Below are positions 29,330-38,096 of a stretch of DNA of 64,000 nucleotides, piece by piece (the first letter of the stretch is position 1; the number at the start of each line of letters is the position of its first letter). The notes below the pieces were generated by a model, which did no database searches, was not told the origin of the DNA, and saw nothing but the letters and a program-made list of their open reading frames with translations. Both the position numbers and the translations under genes were made by a program. The DNA is from Echinicola jeungdonensis (GTDB lineage Bacteria; Bacteroidota; Bacteroidia; Cytophagales; Cyclobacteriaceae), in assembly GCF_030409905.1 (NCBI RefSeq), contig NZ_JAUFQT010000002.1:558001-622000 (forward strand). Reading direction: 5' to 3'.

Positions 29330-30580
29330 ATGAGTGCTGTTACTTTCGAGGGAATAGTTCAGGCGGGCCACTTATTGGCCAATGTGGTTACCTCCACACC
29401 ATTACAATACAATTACCAATTGAGTGAGGAGTATGGATGTAACCTTTACCTCAAAAGAGAGGATCTTCAAGTAGTCAGGTCCTATAAATTGAGGGGGGCT
29501 TATAATATGATTTCAAATTTAAGTGAAGAGGAACAATCAAGAGGGGTTGTTTGTGCCAGTGCAGGAAACCATGCCCAAGGAGTTGCCTTTGCTTGTAAAA
29601 ATTTGGGCATCAAAGGAACGATTTTTATTCCCTCTACCACTCCTCCCCAAAAAATTAAAAGGATGCAATTATTTGGAAAGGATATGGTCAAAATAGTTTT
29701 GACTGGAGACACTTATGATGATGCTTTTCAGACTGCTTCCAGTTTTTGTCAGGATAGGGGGGCAGTATTTGTTCATCCCTTTGATGATGTCAAAGTAATA
29801 GAGGGGCAGGGGACAGTAGGTAAAGAAATTCTTGATGAAGCTAAATTCCCAATTGATTATCTGTTTTTACCCATTGGCGGCGGAGGATTGGCAGCAGGAA
29901 TTTCGACCTATTTTTCAAAAATAAGTCCCCAAACCCATATTATCGGTACTGAACCGGAAGGAGCCCCTTCCATGTTGACCGCTATTCAAAAATCCTCTAC
30001 CGTTCCACTGAAGGATATTGATGGTTTTGTTGATGGAGCGGCAGTAAAAAGGGTAGGGGAAATTCCGTTCCAAATTTGTAAGGAGAGTATCAAGGAAATG
30101 CATTTGGTTCCTGAAGGGAGAATTTGTACAACCATTTTAGATTTGTATAATAATGAAGGTATTGTGGTTGAACCAGCTGGAGCCATGACATTAGCTGCTT
30201 TATCCTTGTATGATAGAGAAAAAATTAAAGGGAAAAACGTGATTTGTGTGGTCAGCGGTGGAAACAATGATATAATGAGGACGGCTGAGATCAAAGAGCG
30301 TTCTTTATTGTATGAAGGCTTGAAGCATTACTTTATGGTTCAATTTCCGCAAAGGCCTGGCGCCTTAAAGGATTTTGTCAGTAAAATCCTTGGTCCCAAT
30401 GATGATATAGCCTATTTCCAGTTTACCAAAAAGAACAATAGGGAAAATGGGCCGGCAGTAGTAGGTGTAGAATTGAAAGACCCAAATGATGTGCATGGCC
30501 TTTTCAAAAGAATGGATGAAAAAAGGATCAAATACAATTACCTTAATGATAACCTGGAATTGTTGACACTGTTGATGTGA
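29330..30580 (+). CDS. ilvA: Threonine ammonia-lyase (threonine dehydratase)
   Basis: A 416-residue fold-type II PLP enzyme. The PLP lysine is in VRSYKLRGAYNM (about residue 51), the phosphate-binding glycine loop is PIGGGGLAAGIS, and the substrate region CASAGNHAQG is standard. The C-terminal 85 residues form a single ACT-like regulatory domain. It converts L-threonine to 2-oxobutyrate, the entry to isoleucine synthesis, and is expected to be inhibited by isoleucine. It is monocistronic here; the other ilv genes are not in the window. Confidence 0.95.
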   Translation: MSAVTFEGIVQAGHLLANVVTSTPLQYNYQLSEEYGCNLYLKREDLQVVRSYKLRGAYNMISNLSEEEQSRGVVCASAGNHAQGVAFACKNLGIKGTIFIPSTTPPQKIKRMQLFGKDMVKIVLTGDTYDDAFQTASSFCQDRGAVFVHPFDDVKVIEGQGTVGKEILDEAKFPIDYLFLPIGGGGLAAGISTYFSKISPQTHIIGTEPEGAPSMLTAIQKSSTVPLKDIDGFVDGAAVKRVGEIPFQICKESIKEMHLVPEGRICTTILDLYNNEGIVVEPAGAMTLAALSLYDREKIKGKNVICVVSGGNNDIMRTAEIKERSLLYEGLKHYFMVQFPQRPGALKDFVSKILGPNDDIAYFQFTKKNNRENGPAVVGVELKDPNDVHGLFKRMDEKRIKYNYLNDNLELLTLLM

Positions 30581-31095
30581 TCGGGCAATGTTATCGAGCT
30601 TAGTAATTTTAATTTTCTCGCTGAGGCACAAAGATTGCTAAGGTTAATAAATATAGAAACTTTTCACTCTTTTACATCTTGGTGAGCAACCAAATAGTCC
30701 TAATTTGTTATAAAGGCTTTGAGAAGTTGGCATTTTTTATTCCATTAATAAGGAAAGGTGATTCCAAAACCCAGGTTTTGCAATTGGGTTTCTCCAAGAG
30801 TGAGTAAGGTTTTCATTTGAGGGAAGAAGGCTCACAAGGCAATAATAATCAAAAAGGGCCCGGGCTTTATTTCCATTAACCCTGAGTTCCGTATTAGGGG
30901 TAATAATCATTGACCGGAAGTTGAAATCACTAATTAATTCCATCATCTAGGTTTTAAAATACTGATTATCAAAGATTCGAAATTGAAAATGTCGAATAGT
31001 ATTCCTTACTGCAATTTATTATTCCAATGTAGATTAAAATTTTATTGAGATATAATTTTTTAGCTTTTTCGTGGAACTGACAGCCTGTCCCGAAG
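30581..31095. other. Intergenic region downstream of ilvA
   Basis: Mostly AT-rich. A 69-codon minus-strand frame (30737-30946) has no recognisable domain and I do not accept it as a gene. No clear terminator was found after ilvA. Confidence 0.45.
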
Positions 31096-31158
31096 GAGAT
31101 CGGGAGGACTCGAACCCGCGACCTTCCCGTTTGGGCGGGACATTCTAACCAACTGAAT
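31096..31158 (-). pseudogene. Decayed tRNA gene
   Basis: The T-arm (GGGTTCGAGTCC on the minus strand), a TCCCG/CGGGA anticodon-type stem with a 6-base instead of 7-base loop, and a D-arm segment TTGGTTAGAATG can be recognised. The 5' acceptor side is replaced by unrelated AT-rich sequence. The T-stem no longer pairs well. It lies 115 bases from intact tRNA-Asp genes and shares their D-arm-to-variable-loop wording, so it may be a remnant of an ancestral tRNA cluster. Confidence 0.55.
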
Positions 31159-31244
31159 TTATTAGTGGGAAAAGAAGGGTGGATAAAATGGGACCTTGAA
31201 ATCCAATCCTAACCAATTCAAACTTTTGGAAAAGGACATAAAAA

Positions 31245-31270
31245 AAAGCCTAACAAAACTGTTAGGCTTT
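31245..31270 (-). terminator. Terminator of the tRNA-Asp genes
   Basis: Inverted repeat AAAGCCTAACA/TGTTAGGCTTT with a 4-base loop and a T-run on the minus strand, directly after the 3' end of the downstream tRNA-Asp. Confidence 0.85.
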
Positions 31271-31273
31271 AAG

Positions 31274-31347
31274 CGGAATGGACGGGACTCGAACCCGCGA
31301 CCTCCTGCGTGACAGGCAGGCATTCTAACCAGCTGAACTACCACTCC
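31274..31347 (-). tRNA. tRNA-Asp(GTC), copy 2
   Basis: A 74-base cloverleaf read on the minus strand: acceptor GGAGTGG paired with CCATTCC plus discriminator G, D-arm with AGTTCAGCTGGTTAGAA, anticodon stem CCTGC/GCAGG with loop CTGTCAC (anticodon GTC), and T-arm GGTTCGAGTCC. CCA is not encoded. It is identical to the copy 46 bases upstream and probably co-transcribed with it, ending at the adjacent terminator. Confidence 0.97.
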
Positions 31348-31393
31348 TTTGGTTCATTTTGAGTCTATTTAAAACTCTTTTTTATAATAAAAG

Positions 31394-31467
31394 CGGAATG
31401 GACGGGACTCGAACCCGCGACCTCCTGCGTGACAGGCAGGCATTCTAACCAGCTGAACTACCACTCC
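31394..31467 (-). tRNA. tRNA-Asp(GTC), copy 1
   Basis: Same 74-base sequence and structure as the neighbouring copy, anticodon GTC, no encoded CCA. It is the promoter-proximal copy of a tandem pair on the minus strand. Confidence 0.97.
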
Positions 31468-31724
31468 GTTTTTTCAATTTGCAGCATTTTATGGCTTGTT
31501 AACCTCTTTTTGCTGTTTTCTTCTCGTTTGAAGTGATGCAAAGGTAGTAGTTCTTAATTTTATTGCAAAGCCTTGTCCTTAAAAAAAATCACCCTTAGGA
31601 TTATTACTCTCAATATCAGGGTAATAAATTTTAAATTATTTTCGGCCTTATAAGTTTTTCTAAGAAGTTGGGCAGAGATATAAGGAAAGCTGCTATTAAT
31701 GATATTTCTTCAGGAATATCTTTT

Positions 31725-31732
31725 TATCTTTG
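31725..31732 (+). promoter_or_regulatory. -7 promoter element of accA
   Basis: TATCTTTG matches the TAnnTTTG -7 consensus, 21 bases upstream of the accA ATG. No clear TTTG -33 box was found at the standard distance. Confidence 0.5.
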
Positions 31733-31753
31733 TAATGGTTAAAAATTGTAAAT

Positions 31754-32707
31754 ATGGTATTAGAATTTGAAAAGCCAATTGCTGATTTAGAACTTAAACT
31801 TCAGGAAATGAAGGATTTGGCAAAGGGCAGAGATGTAGATTTATCTGCTGATATTCAGTCATTGGAAGAAAAGATACAAATTTTGAAAAAAGAAACATTC
31901 CAAAATTTAACCAGATGGCAGAGAGTACAACTCTCCAGACATGCTGACCGACCTTATGCCTTGGATTATATCTATGAAATCAGCAATGATTTTGTGGAAT
32001 TGCATGGCGATAGAAATGTAAAAGATGATAAAGCGATGATCGGAGGACTGGGTGATGTGGATGGTCGGACCGTAATGTTTATTGGCCAACAAAAGGGCAG
32101 AAATACCAAACAGAGACAGGAAAGGAACTTTGGTATGGCCAATCCTGAAGGTTACAGAAAAGCCCTTCGTTTGATGAAAATGGCCGAAAAGTTTGGTAAA
32201 CCCATTGTTACACTCATCGATACTCCGGGTGCTTTCCCTGGGTTAGAAGCTGAGGAAAGAGGTCAGGGGGAGGCAATCGCCAAAAACCTTAAAGAAATGT
32301 TTAAGTTAAAAGTTCCGGTCATTTGCATCATTATTGGTGAAGGTGCATCGGGTGGAGCATTAGGTATTGCGATTGGAGATAAGGTATATATGTTGGAAAA
32401 CACCTGGTACTCAGTAATTTCTCCAGAATCCTGCTCTTCTATTTTGTGGAGAAGCTGGGATTACAAAGAGCAAGCAGCAGAGGCGCTGAAGTTAACTGCA
32501 TCTGATATGCTGGAAAATAAACTGATTGATGGTATTATCCCTGAACCATTGGGAGGAGCCCATAAAAACCTTAAGGATATGTCCCAGACGATCAAGGAAA
32601 AAATAATTGAAGCCCTCGGAGAGTTGGATAAATTGAAACCCGAAAAAAGAATTGATGCCCGTATCGATAAATTTTGTAGTATGGGAGTGGTCAATGAAAA
32701 TAAATAA
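31754..32707 (+). CDS. accA: Acetyl-CoA carboxylase carboxyltransferase subunit alpha
   Basis: A 317-residue protein matching AccA in length. The N-terminal coiled segment ([19 protein letters not shown]) is followed by the crotonase-like carboxyltransferase domain with [30 protein letters not shown] and [13 protein letters not shown]. With AccD it transfers the carboxyl from biotin to acetyl-CoA to make malonyl-CoA for fatty-acid synthesis. It is monocistronic, with a promoter element upstream and a strong terminator 17 bases after the stop. Confidence 0.97.
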   Translation: MVLEFEKPIADLELKLQEMKDLAKGRDVDLSADIQSLEEKIQILKKETFQNLTRWQRVQLSRHADRPYALDYIYEISNDFVELHGDRNVKDDKAMIGGLGDVDGRTVMFIGQQKGRNTKQRQERNFGMANPEGYRKALRLMKMAEKFGKPIVTLIDTPGAFPGLEAEERGQGEAIAKNLKEMFKLKVPVICIIIGEGASGGALGIAIGDKVYMLENTWYSVISPESCSSILWRSWDYKEQAAEALKLTASDMLENKLIDGIIPEPLGGAHKNLKDMSQTIKEKIIEALGELDKLKPEKRIDARIDKFCSMGVVNENK

Positions 32708-32723
32708 TCATTACTTTAATTTT

Positions 32724-32745
32724 GACCTCTGTTTTTACAGAGGTC
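32724..32745 (+). terminator. Rho-independent terminator of accA
   Basis: Inverted repeat GACCTCTGT/ACAGAGGTC with a TTTT loop followed by a T-run. Confidence 0.93.
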
Positions 32746-32824
32746 TTTTTATTTAGGCCAGCAAAATTAATCCCTTATTAGGGTACTTTCTGGAAATAAA
32801 TATTAAAATCAATCAATGTAATTT

Positions 32825-33673
32825 ATGAAATTACATATCATTCATACAGGTTTTTTTAAACTTGATGGTGGAGCCATGTTTGGAGTGGTCCCCAAAACTT
32901 TATGGCAACGTACCAATCCTGCAGATGAAAAAAATATGTGTACCTGGGCCATGCGTTGTTTATTAGTTGAAATGGATAATCGCTTGATACTAATAGATAA
33001 TGGCATTGGGAACAAACAGGATGAAAAGTTTTTTTCCCATTATTATCTTCATGGCAAGGAAAATTTAATGGGGTCGCTAAAAAAAGCAGGTTTTTCCCCT
33101 GATGACCTTACTGACAATTTTTTGACCCATTTGCATTTTGACCATTGTGGGGGAGGGGTAAAGTACAAAGAAAATGGTAAGCAGGGGTTGGAATTAGTTT
33201 TTAAAAATGCAAAATATTGGATCCACAAAGACCATTGGGATTGGGCGATACAGCCTAATGCCAGGGAAAAGGCTTCTTTTTTAAAGGAAAATATCCTTCC
33301 ATTGGAAGAAAGTGGTCATTTGAATTTTTTGGAAGAGGAAAAGGGTACTTTTCTTCCTAATTTTGATTATTTCACGGTCAATGGACATACTGACAAGCAA
33401 ATGATTCCCAAATTAAATTATTATGGGAAAACAATTGTATTTGCTGCCGATTTGCTGCCCTCGGTGGGACATATTCCACTACCTTATGTAATGGGGTATG
33501 ACACCCGCCCCTTGATTACACTGGAGGAAAAGAAAATATTTCTGGAAGAAGCTGCCGAAAAGGGCTACATTATATTTCTAGAGCATGATCCAAAAAATGA
33601 ATGCTGTACTCTCAAAAAAACAGAAAAAGGGGTTAGGTTGGATCAAACATTTCCGCTAAGTGAAATCTTATAA
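32825..33673 (+). CDS. MBL-fold metallo-hydrolase
   Basis: A 282-residue metallo-beta-lactamase-fold enzyme. The metal-binding motif THLHFDHCGG (HxHxDH) is at about residue 96-105, with further ligands in NGHTDKQM (His) and AADLLPS (Asp) and a late histidine in LEHDPKNE. The overall length and order resemble the lactonase-like MBL subgroup. Whether it hydrolyses lactones, lipids or something else is open. It overlaps the patatin gene by 14 bases and is followed by an acyltransferase gene, which hints at lipid metabolism. Confidence 0.85.
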   Translation: MKLHIIHTGFFKLDGGAMFGVVPKTLWQRTNPADEKNMCTWAMRCLLVEMDNRLILIDNGIGNKQDEKFFSHYYLHGKENLMGSLKKAGFSPDDLTDNFLTHLHFDHCGGGVKYKENGKQGLELVFKNAKYWIHKDHWDWAIQPNAREKASFLKENILPLEESGHLNFLEEEKGTFLPNFDYFTVNGHTDKQMIPKLNYYGKTIVFAADLLPSVGHIPLPYVMGYDTRPLITLEEKKIFLEEAAEKGYIIFLEHDPKNECCTLKKTEKGVRLDQTFPLSEIL

Positions 33674-34445
33674 AAAAATAGGAATAGCCCTATCCGGAGG
33701 TGGAGTTAGAGGTATTGCCCATTTGGGAGTTATTAAAGCTTTGCAAGAAGCAAATATTCCAATAGAAATGGTTTCTGGTACTAGTGCCGGAGCTATTGTG
33801 GGAGCGCTTTTTTGTCAAGGGTTTTCTCCCGATGAAATATTGGAAATAATTCTCCGGACCAACTATTTCAGGTTTATCAGGCCTGCAATTAGTTGGAAAG
33901 GAATATTAAAAATGGATATGCTGGAAACCCTTTACCGGAAATATTTGGTTGATAATAGCTTTGAAAGCCTAAAAATTCCCTTAAGCATTACTGCTACTGA
34001 TTTTAAAAAAGGAAAATCGGTTTATTTTTACCAAGGTGAACTGATTCGGCCACTTTTGGCTTCCGCTTGTATTCCAGGGATATTTGAGCCGATTAAGATT
34101 GGAAACAGGCATTATGTAGATGGTGGAGTGTTAAATAATTTGCCTGTGGAAGCCTTGGAAAAGGAATGTGAGTACATTATTGGGGTAAATTGTAATCATC
34201 TGCCTGAGAGTGACAATGTCCATAATATGAAGAGGATGATAGAAAGGACAGTAATTATGTCGATTAATTATAATGTTTACAGCAGAAAAAATAAATGTGA
34301 TTATTTTATAGAACCAAAAGGCTTGGCAGAGTTTGGGGTTTTTGATATTAAAAGTGCCCAAGCTATTTTTGATACCGGTTATAAGTCAACACAGGAATTT
34401 ATTCGATCAAATAATGCCATAACGGAATTGGGAAAAGAAAATTAA
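33660..34445 (+). CDS. Patatin-like phospholipase (RssA/NTE family)
   Basis: A 261-residue serine hydrolase without a signal peptide. The oxyanion loop GGGVRGIAHLGV is at about 10-21, the nucleophile serine is in GTSAG (about 42), and the catalytic Asp is in DGGVLNNLP. These are the complete patatin Ser-Asp dyad elements. It probably cleaves acyl chains from phospholipids or lysolipids. The start lies inside the end of the MBL gene and the next gene begins 7 bases later, so the three are one transcript. Confidence 0.92.
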   Translation: MKSYKKIGIALSGGGVRGIAHLGVIKALQEANIPIEMVSGTSAGAIVGALFCQGFSPDEILEIILRTNYFRFIRPAISWKGILKMDMLETLYRKYLVDNSFESLKIPLSITATDFKKGKSVYFYQGELIRPLLASACIPGIFEPIKIGNRHYVDGGVLNNLPVEALEKECEYIIGVNCNHLPESDNVHNMKRMIERTVIMSINYNVYSRKNKCDYFIEPKGLAEFGVFDIKSAQAIFDTGYKSTQEFIRSNNAITELGKEN

Positions 34446-34451
34446 AAAAGA

Positions 34452-35012
34452 ATGATGAAATTAATTTCTAGGTTTATTTTTTGGATAACTGGTTGGAAAG
34501 TGATGGGAGGCTGGCCTAAGGGATTGAAAAAAGCAGTCCTGATTGCTATTCCACATACCAGTAATTGGGACCTTTTGTATGCCAGAGCGGCATTTTTTCT
34601 GATGGATATACCGGTTAAGTTTACTATTAAAAAAGAGGTAATGGTAGGGCCCCTTGGTTGGTTGATCAAAGTGTTAGGAGGAATTTCAATTGATCGAAAG
34701 CGGATATCTGGGAAGAAGAGACAGACCTATACAGAAGCTATGATCAATATGTTAAAGGAAAAGGATCAATTGGTAATAATGGTTACCCCTGAAGGGACAA
34801 GGAGTTTTGCACCAAAGTGGAAAACTGGCTTTTACCGTGTGGCTCAGGGGGCAGAAGTTCCGATTGTGATAGGTTATTTGGACTATAAGAAGAAACATGC
34901 CGGAATCGGACCTGTTTTTATGCCCGATGGTAATATGGATGGTCAGATTGGTGAAATGAAAGAATTTGGTAGGAAAATAACGGGAAGACATCCAGAAAAA
35001 GGTATAAGGTAA
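34452..35012 (+). CDS. Lysophospholipid acyltransferase family protein (PlsC-like)
   Basis: A 186-residue protein with an N-terminal hydrophobic segment. The catalytic HX4D motif is HTSNWD (about residues 35-40) and the acceptor motif is TPEGTRS (about 113-119), both diagnostic of the PlsC/LPLAT superfamily. It acylates a lysophospholipid or glycerol-phosphate acceptor at the membrane. It is shorter than PlsC (about 240), like the small MBOAT-unrelated DUF374-type relatives. It is probably co-transcribed with the patatin gene, forming a deacylation/reacylation pair. Confidence 0.88.
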   Translation: MMKLISRFIFWITGWKVMGGWPKGLKKAVLIAIPHTSNWDLLYARAAFFLMDIPVKFTIKKEVMVGPLGWLIKVLGGISIDRKRISGKKRQTYTEAMINMLKEKDQLVIMVTPEGTRSFAPKWKTGFYRVAQGAEVPIVIGYLDYKKKHAGIGPVFMPDGNMDGQIGEMKEFGRKITGRHPEKGIR

Positions 35013-35067
35013 GTAACATATACCATCGAATATTTTTTAATTTATCAAAACTTTTCTTAGTTTCCTT

Positions 35068-35090
35068 AACTATCTTAAGATAAGATAGTT
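35068..35090. promoter_or_regulatory. Perfect palindrome upstream of the BrkB gene
   Basis: Inverted repeat AACTATCTTA/TAAGATAGTT with a 3-base loop, 32 bases before the YihY/BrkB start. It lacks a following T-run, which makes an operator slightly more likely than a terminator for the preceding lipid operon; both remain possible. Confidence 0.4.
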
Positions 35091-35122
35091 GTAATAAAGT
35101 TGGTATTTTTAAGGCTAAAGAA

Positions 35123-36073
35123 ATGATCGATAAAATAAAGGAGATGACCGTCTTTCAAATACTGAAAGATAGCGTCATTGCTTTTGGGAAAAGTGACTCC
35201 ATGAGTTATGCTGCGGGTACGGCATTTTATACCATTTTTAGTATGCCAGCCCTCCTTATTATTGTTTTAAATATTGGATCTACCTTTTACCAAAAAGGTA
35301 CCGTAAAGGAAGAACTGCTTAACCAAGTGGAGCAACTTAGCGGCCCGGAAAGTGCCGAAACCTTGGATTCGATAATATATAATGCCTCCTTGGAAACAGA
35401 AGGATTTGTCCCAAAAATGGTCGCCATAGGAGTAATCCTATTCAGTGCCACCACGGTATTTGTAAGCTTGCAAACCAGCATTAATCATATTTGGCATATT
35501 AAACCGATGCCGGAAAAGGGGCTGCTTAAATTTGTCATAAACAGGCTTTTAAGCTTTTCATTGGTAGCCTCTATTGGTTTTGTGCTATTAGTATCCCTGA
35601 TTATTGATGCCTTGATAGTGATATTTTTCAATTATGTGGAGCTTTTGATTAAAGGGGTATCCATTTATTTGGCTACTCTCACTAGTTTTGTGTTTACCCA
35701 AGGGCTTATGGTTGTGATTTTTGGTTTGATGTACAAAATTTTACCCGATGCAAAGGTCCGATGGCGTTCGGTTTGGTTAGGGGCAATTGTTACCATGGTA
35801 TTGTTTGCCTTGGGAAAATACCTTATAGGTTTTTATCTGGGGAATAGTGATGTGGGCAGTGCTTATGGAACTGCAGGATCACTGGTAATAGTTTTGGTTT
35901 GGGTTTATTATTCGGTAATTATTTTCCTGTTTGGGGCACAGATAACCTATTTTATAGCTGAAAACATTGGAAAAGGTATTCAACCCATTAAACAAGCCAT
36001 TAAAGTCAAGATTGTAGAACTTGAGGAGGTGGATGAACCTGAAGATGATAAAATTGAACAAGAAAAAACCTAA
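35123..36073 (+). CDS. YihY/virulence factor BrkB family membrane protein
   Basis: A 316-residue protein with six hydrophobic segments and the family signatures AAGTAFYTIFSMPALLI near the start and GSAYGTAGSLVIVLVWVYYS near the end. A soluble acidic C-terminus follows (EEVDEPEDDKIEQE). The family was once annotated as ribonuclease BN by mistake; its members are integral membrane proteins of unsettled function. It is convergent with the SDR gene, only 8 bases apart, and no terminator hairpin is seen between them. Confidence 0.9.
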   Translation: MIDKIKEMTVFQILKDSVIAFGKSDSMSYAAGTAFYTIFSMPALLIIVLNIGSTFYQKGTVKEELLNQVEQLSGPESAETLDSIIYNASLETEGFVPKMVAIGVILFSATTVFVSLQTSINHIWHIKPMPEKGLLKFVINRLLSFSLVASIGFVLLVSLIIDALIVIFFNYVELLIKGVSIYLATLTSFVFTQGLMVVIFGLMYKILPDAKVRWRSVWLGAIVTMVLFALGKYLIGFYLGNSDVGSAYGTAGSLVIVLVWVYYSVIIFLFGAQITYFIAENIGKGIQPIKQAIKVKIVELEEVDEPEDDKIEQEKT

Positions 36074-36081
36074 TTTACTGT

Positions 36082-36858
36082 TCAGGCATTATAGCCACCA
36101 TCAGCCCAATAAACTGACCCGGTAGAATAAGATGCTGCAGGGGAAGCCAAAAATAAAGCCAAAGCCCCGATTTCATCACTTTCCCCCATTCTTTTGATAG
36201 CAAGCCTTTTGATCATAGGTTCCAAAACGGCTTCATTTGACCATATGGCTTCACTGAATTTTGTTTTAATAAGCCCAGGGCAAATGGCATTGACCCTTAT
36301 TTTCTGTTGGCCCCATTCTTTTGCCATCACTTTGGTGAGGGATATCAAAGCCGACTTGCTGACACTATAAATTCCTAATCCAGGTTCCGGAGAAATGGCT
36401 CCAATGGAGGTGATGTTGATTATGGAAGCACTGCTTGATTCCCTCAGATAGGGTAAGCAAAGCTTTGCCAACTGAAATGGAGCTTTAAGGTTCACATCAA
36501 TAATTTTGTCAAATGCCTTGATACTGGTTTCATGAACAGGCCCGTAAACAGGACTGGCTCCAGCATTATTGACCAAAATATCCAATTGACCGTAGGTTTC
36601 TATTGTTTTATTTACCAAGGCGTCCAAATCACTCATTTTACCGACATTGCAGGCAATTCCTGTCACATCATAGCCTTTTTTGTTTAGAATATCAGCCAAT
36701 TCGTCCAATGCTTCTTGTTTTCTACTGCTGATAACTACTTTGGCGCCTGCTGCGGCAAAAAACTCCGCTATACTGAAACCAATTCCTTTACTGGCCCCGG
36801 TAATGATTGCCACCTTGTTGTCTAGGGAAAATAGGCTTGATAAATCCATGTGTTTCAA
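36082..36858 (-). CDS. Short-chain dehydrogenase/reductase
   Basis: A 258-residue classical SDR. The NAD(P) motif TGASKGIG is at about 20-27, NNAGA at about 94-98, the catalytic Ser lies in ITSIGAIS and the catalytic pair in YSVSK. The C-terminal YSTGSVYWADGGY is typical of FabG-like members. The substrate is unknown; basic residues near the cofactor loop suggest NADP preference (SSRKQEAL). The start could be the ATG at 36849, which is 3 codons in. Confidence 0.92.
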   Translation of the reverse strand: MKHMDLSSLFSLDNKVAIITGASKGIGFSIAEFFAAAGAKVVISSRKQEALDELADILNKKGYDVTGIACNVGKMSDLDALVNKTIETYGQLDILVNNAGASPVYGPVHETSIKAFDKIIDVNLKAPFQLAKLCLPYLRESSSASIINITSIGAISPEPGLGIYSVSKSALISLTKVMAKEWGQQKIRVNAICPGLIKTKFSEAIWSNEAVLEPMIKRLAIKRMGESDEIGALALFLASPAASYSTGSVYWADGGYNA

Positions 36859-37038
36859 AAGTTTATAGTGTCACAAAAGTTGACTTAATATAAAAAATTT
36901 CCTAATTATTCGACTTAGTGCCCCTGAAATTTTTTGATGATTATTTACAGGAAATACTGGAGTTTTAATATCGCTAAACCAAATTTTTAATGAAAGATTT
37001 ATTCCTTTTAAGCTTATATGATTTAACCGATGCCTATA

Positions 37039-37070
37039 AAAACAAAAAGCCCACTTTAAAAAAGTGAGCC
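37039..37070 (-). terminator. Terminator of the TetR gene
   Basis: An inverted repeat with arms around GCTCACTTT/AAAGTGGGC (one G-T-type mismatch) and a minus-strand T-run, about 38 bases downstream of the TetR stop. Confidence 0.75.
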
Positions 37071-37107
37071 TTTCGATGGGATATATGTCAGATTTAGAAA
37101 TTCAGCA

Positions 37108-37809
37108 TTAAAATAGGCTACCCTGTACTGCTTTGGGCTTTTGAGCCTGGATGGTGCCTTTCAGCATATCATGAAGCAATTTGATAAATCCATTCTTCCA
37201 GTTTTCCTGGCTTATTTTTACTTCTTTATGTTCATATTCTATCGGTCCACGTAACCTTTCATAGCCGATCAACATGGTCCATATGGTATAAAAGGTAATT
37301 TCCGGTTGGAGGTCCGGACGCATGCTTCCATCTCTTACCCCTAAAGAAATAATTTGAATCCCAATCTTGGCTGGCTCATGATGGATTTCGAGCAAATGGC
37401 TAAAATGGGGGCTTTCCAATATTAAAGGGTCAATCTGTTTTCTCTTAGAATTATCATTATAAAGGGCCATTATTCCCATAAAATTCAGAATAGCTTCATG
37501 ATACATCCTGTTGCCCTTTGAAAAACTTAAAAAATTATTGACTAAATCTGTAATGAGGGAAATTCCATTTTTCCCTTTGGCTTTTTGAGTTTCCTTAAAG
37601 ATATTCTTTAGCTCCTCAAAGGCCTTTTTAGTAACAGCCATATAAAGGTCTTCCTTATTCTTATAATAAAAATAAATAAGTCCTTTACTCATTTTGGCCT
37701 GCTTGGCAACTTCATCCATTTTGGTAGTATGATACCCTTTGGAAGAAAAAAGCTTAATGGCTGCTTCTAATATATCTTTTTCTTTTTGCTGTCTTTCTAA
37801 TTTTCCCAT
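37108..37809 (-). CDS. TetR/AcrR family transcriptional regulator
   Basis: A 233-residue protein. The N-terminal helix-turn-helix is TTKMDEVAKQAKMSKGLIYFYYKNKEDLY (positions about 28-56, given in short), the usual TetR recognition region with the YFYYKNKEDL helix. The C-terminal ligand-binding part resembles TetR_C groups found near fatty-acid or efflux genes. It is flanked by tyrS and the SDR gene; the SDR gene on the same strand may be a target. No operator is obvious. Confidence 0.9.
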   Translation of the reverse strand: MGKLERQQKEKDILEAAIKLFSSKGYHTTKMDEVAKQAKMSKGLIYFYYKNKEDLYMAVTKKAFEELKNIFKETQKAKGKNGISLITDLVNNFLSFSKGNRMYHEAILNFMGIMALYNDNSKRKQIDPLILESPHFSHLLEIHHEPAKIGIQIISLGVRDGSMRPDLQPEITFYTIWTMLIGYERLRGPIEYEHKEVKISQENWKNGFIKLLHDMLKGTIQAQKPKAVQGSLF

Positions 37810-38096
37810 GAACTTTAAAATCCATTTTTCCTTAACAGGTTTTAAAAATATTGAACTTTATTTAAAAGCTGTAGTTAAACCTGAAATATTTTTAAAGTTT
37901 TCTAATTTTTAAGATTGAAGTGGGAGAGTAAAAGTACCTGTTTTTTAGAGCAATACGGAATTTTGACTAAAGTTTATTTGATTTGAATTTTGTTTAAAAG
38001 TAAAGAGTGGAGAATTATTTATTAAAACCAAATTAATCTAAAAAAGAAACCACTTTCTAAAAAGCAAAATAAAAGGGGCGGGGAGCCCCTTAGGTA

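Noticed and set aside
30737..30946. A 69-codon minus-strand reading frame downstream of ilvA
   Set aside because: No recognisable domain, no evident upstream signal, and low-complexity; kept only as part of the intergenic note.
31162..31344. A 60-codon minus-strand reading frame across a tRNA-Asp gene
   Set aside because: The encoded VGGxGFESRPF-type sequence is the usual translation of tRNA DNA; the tRNA explains it.
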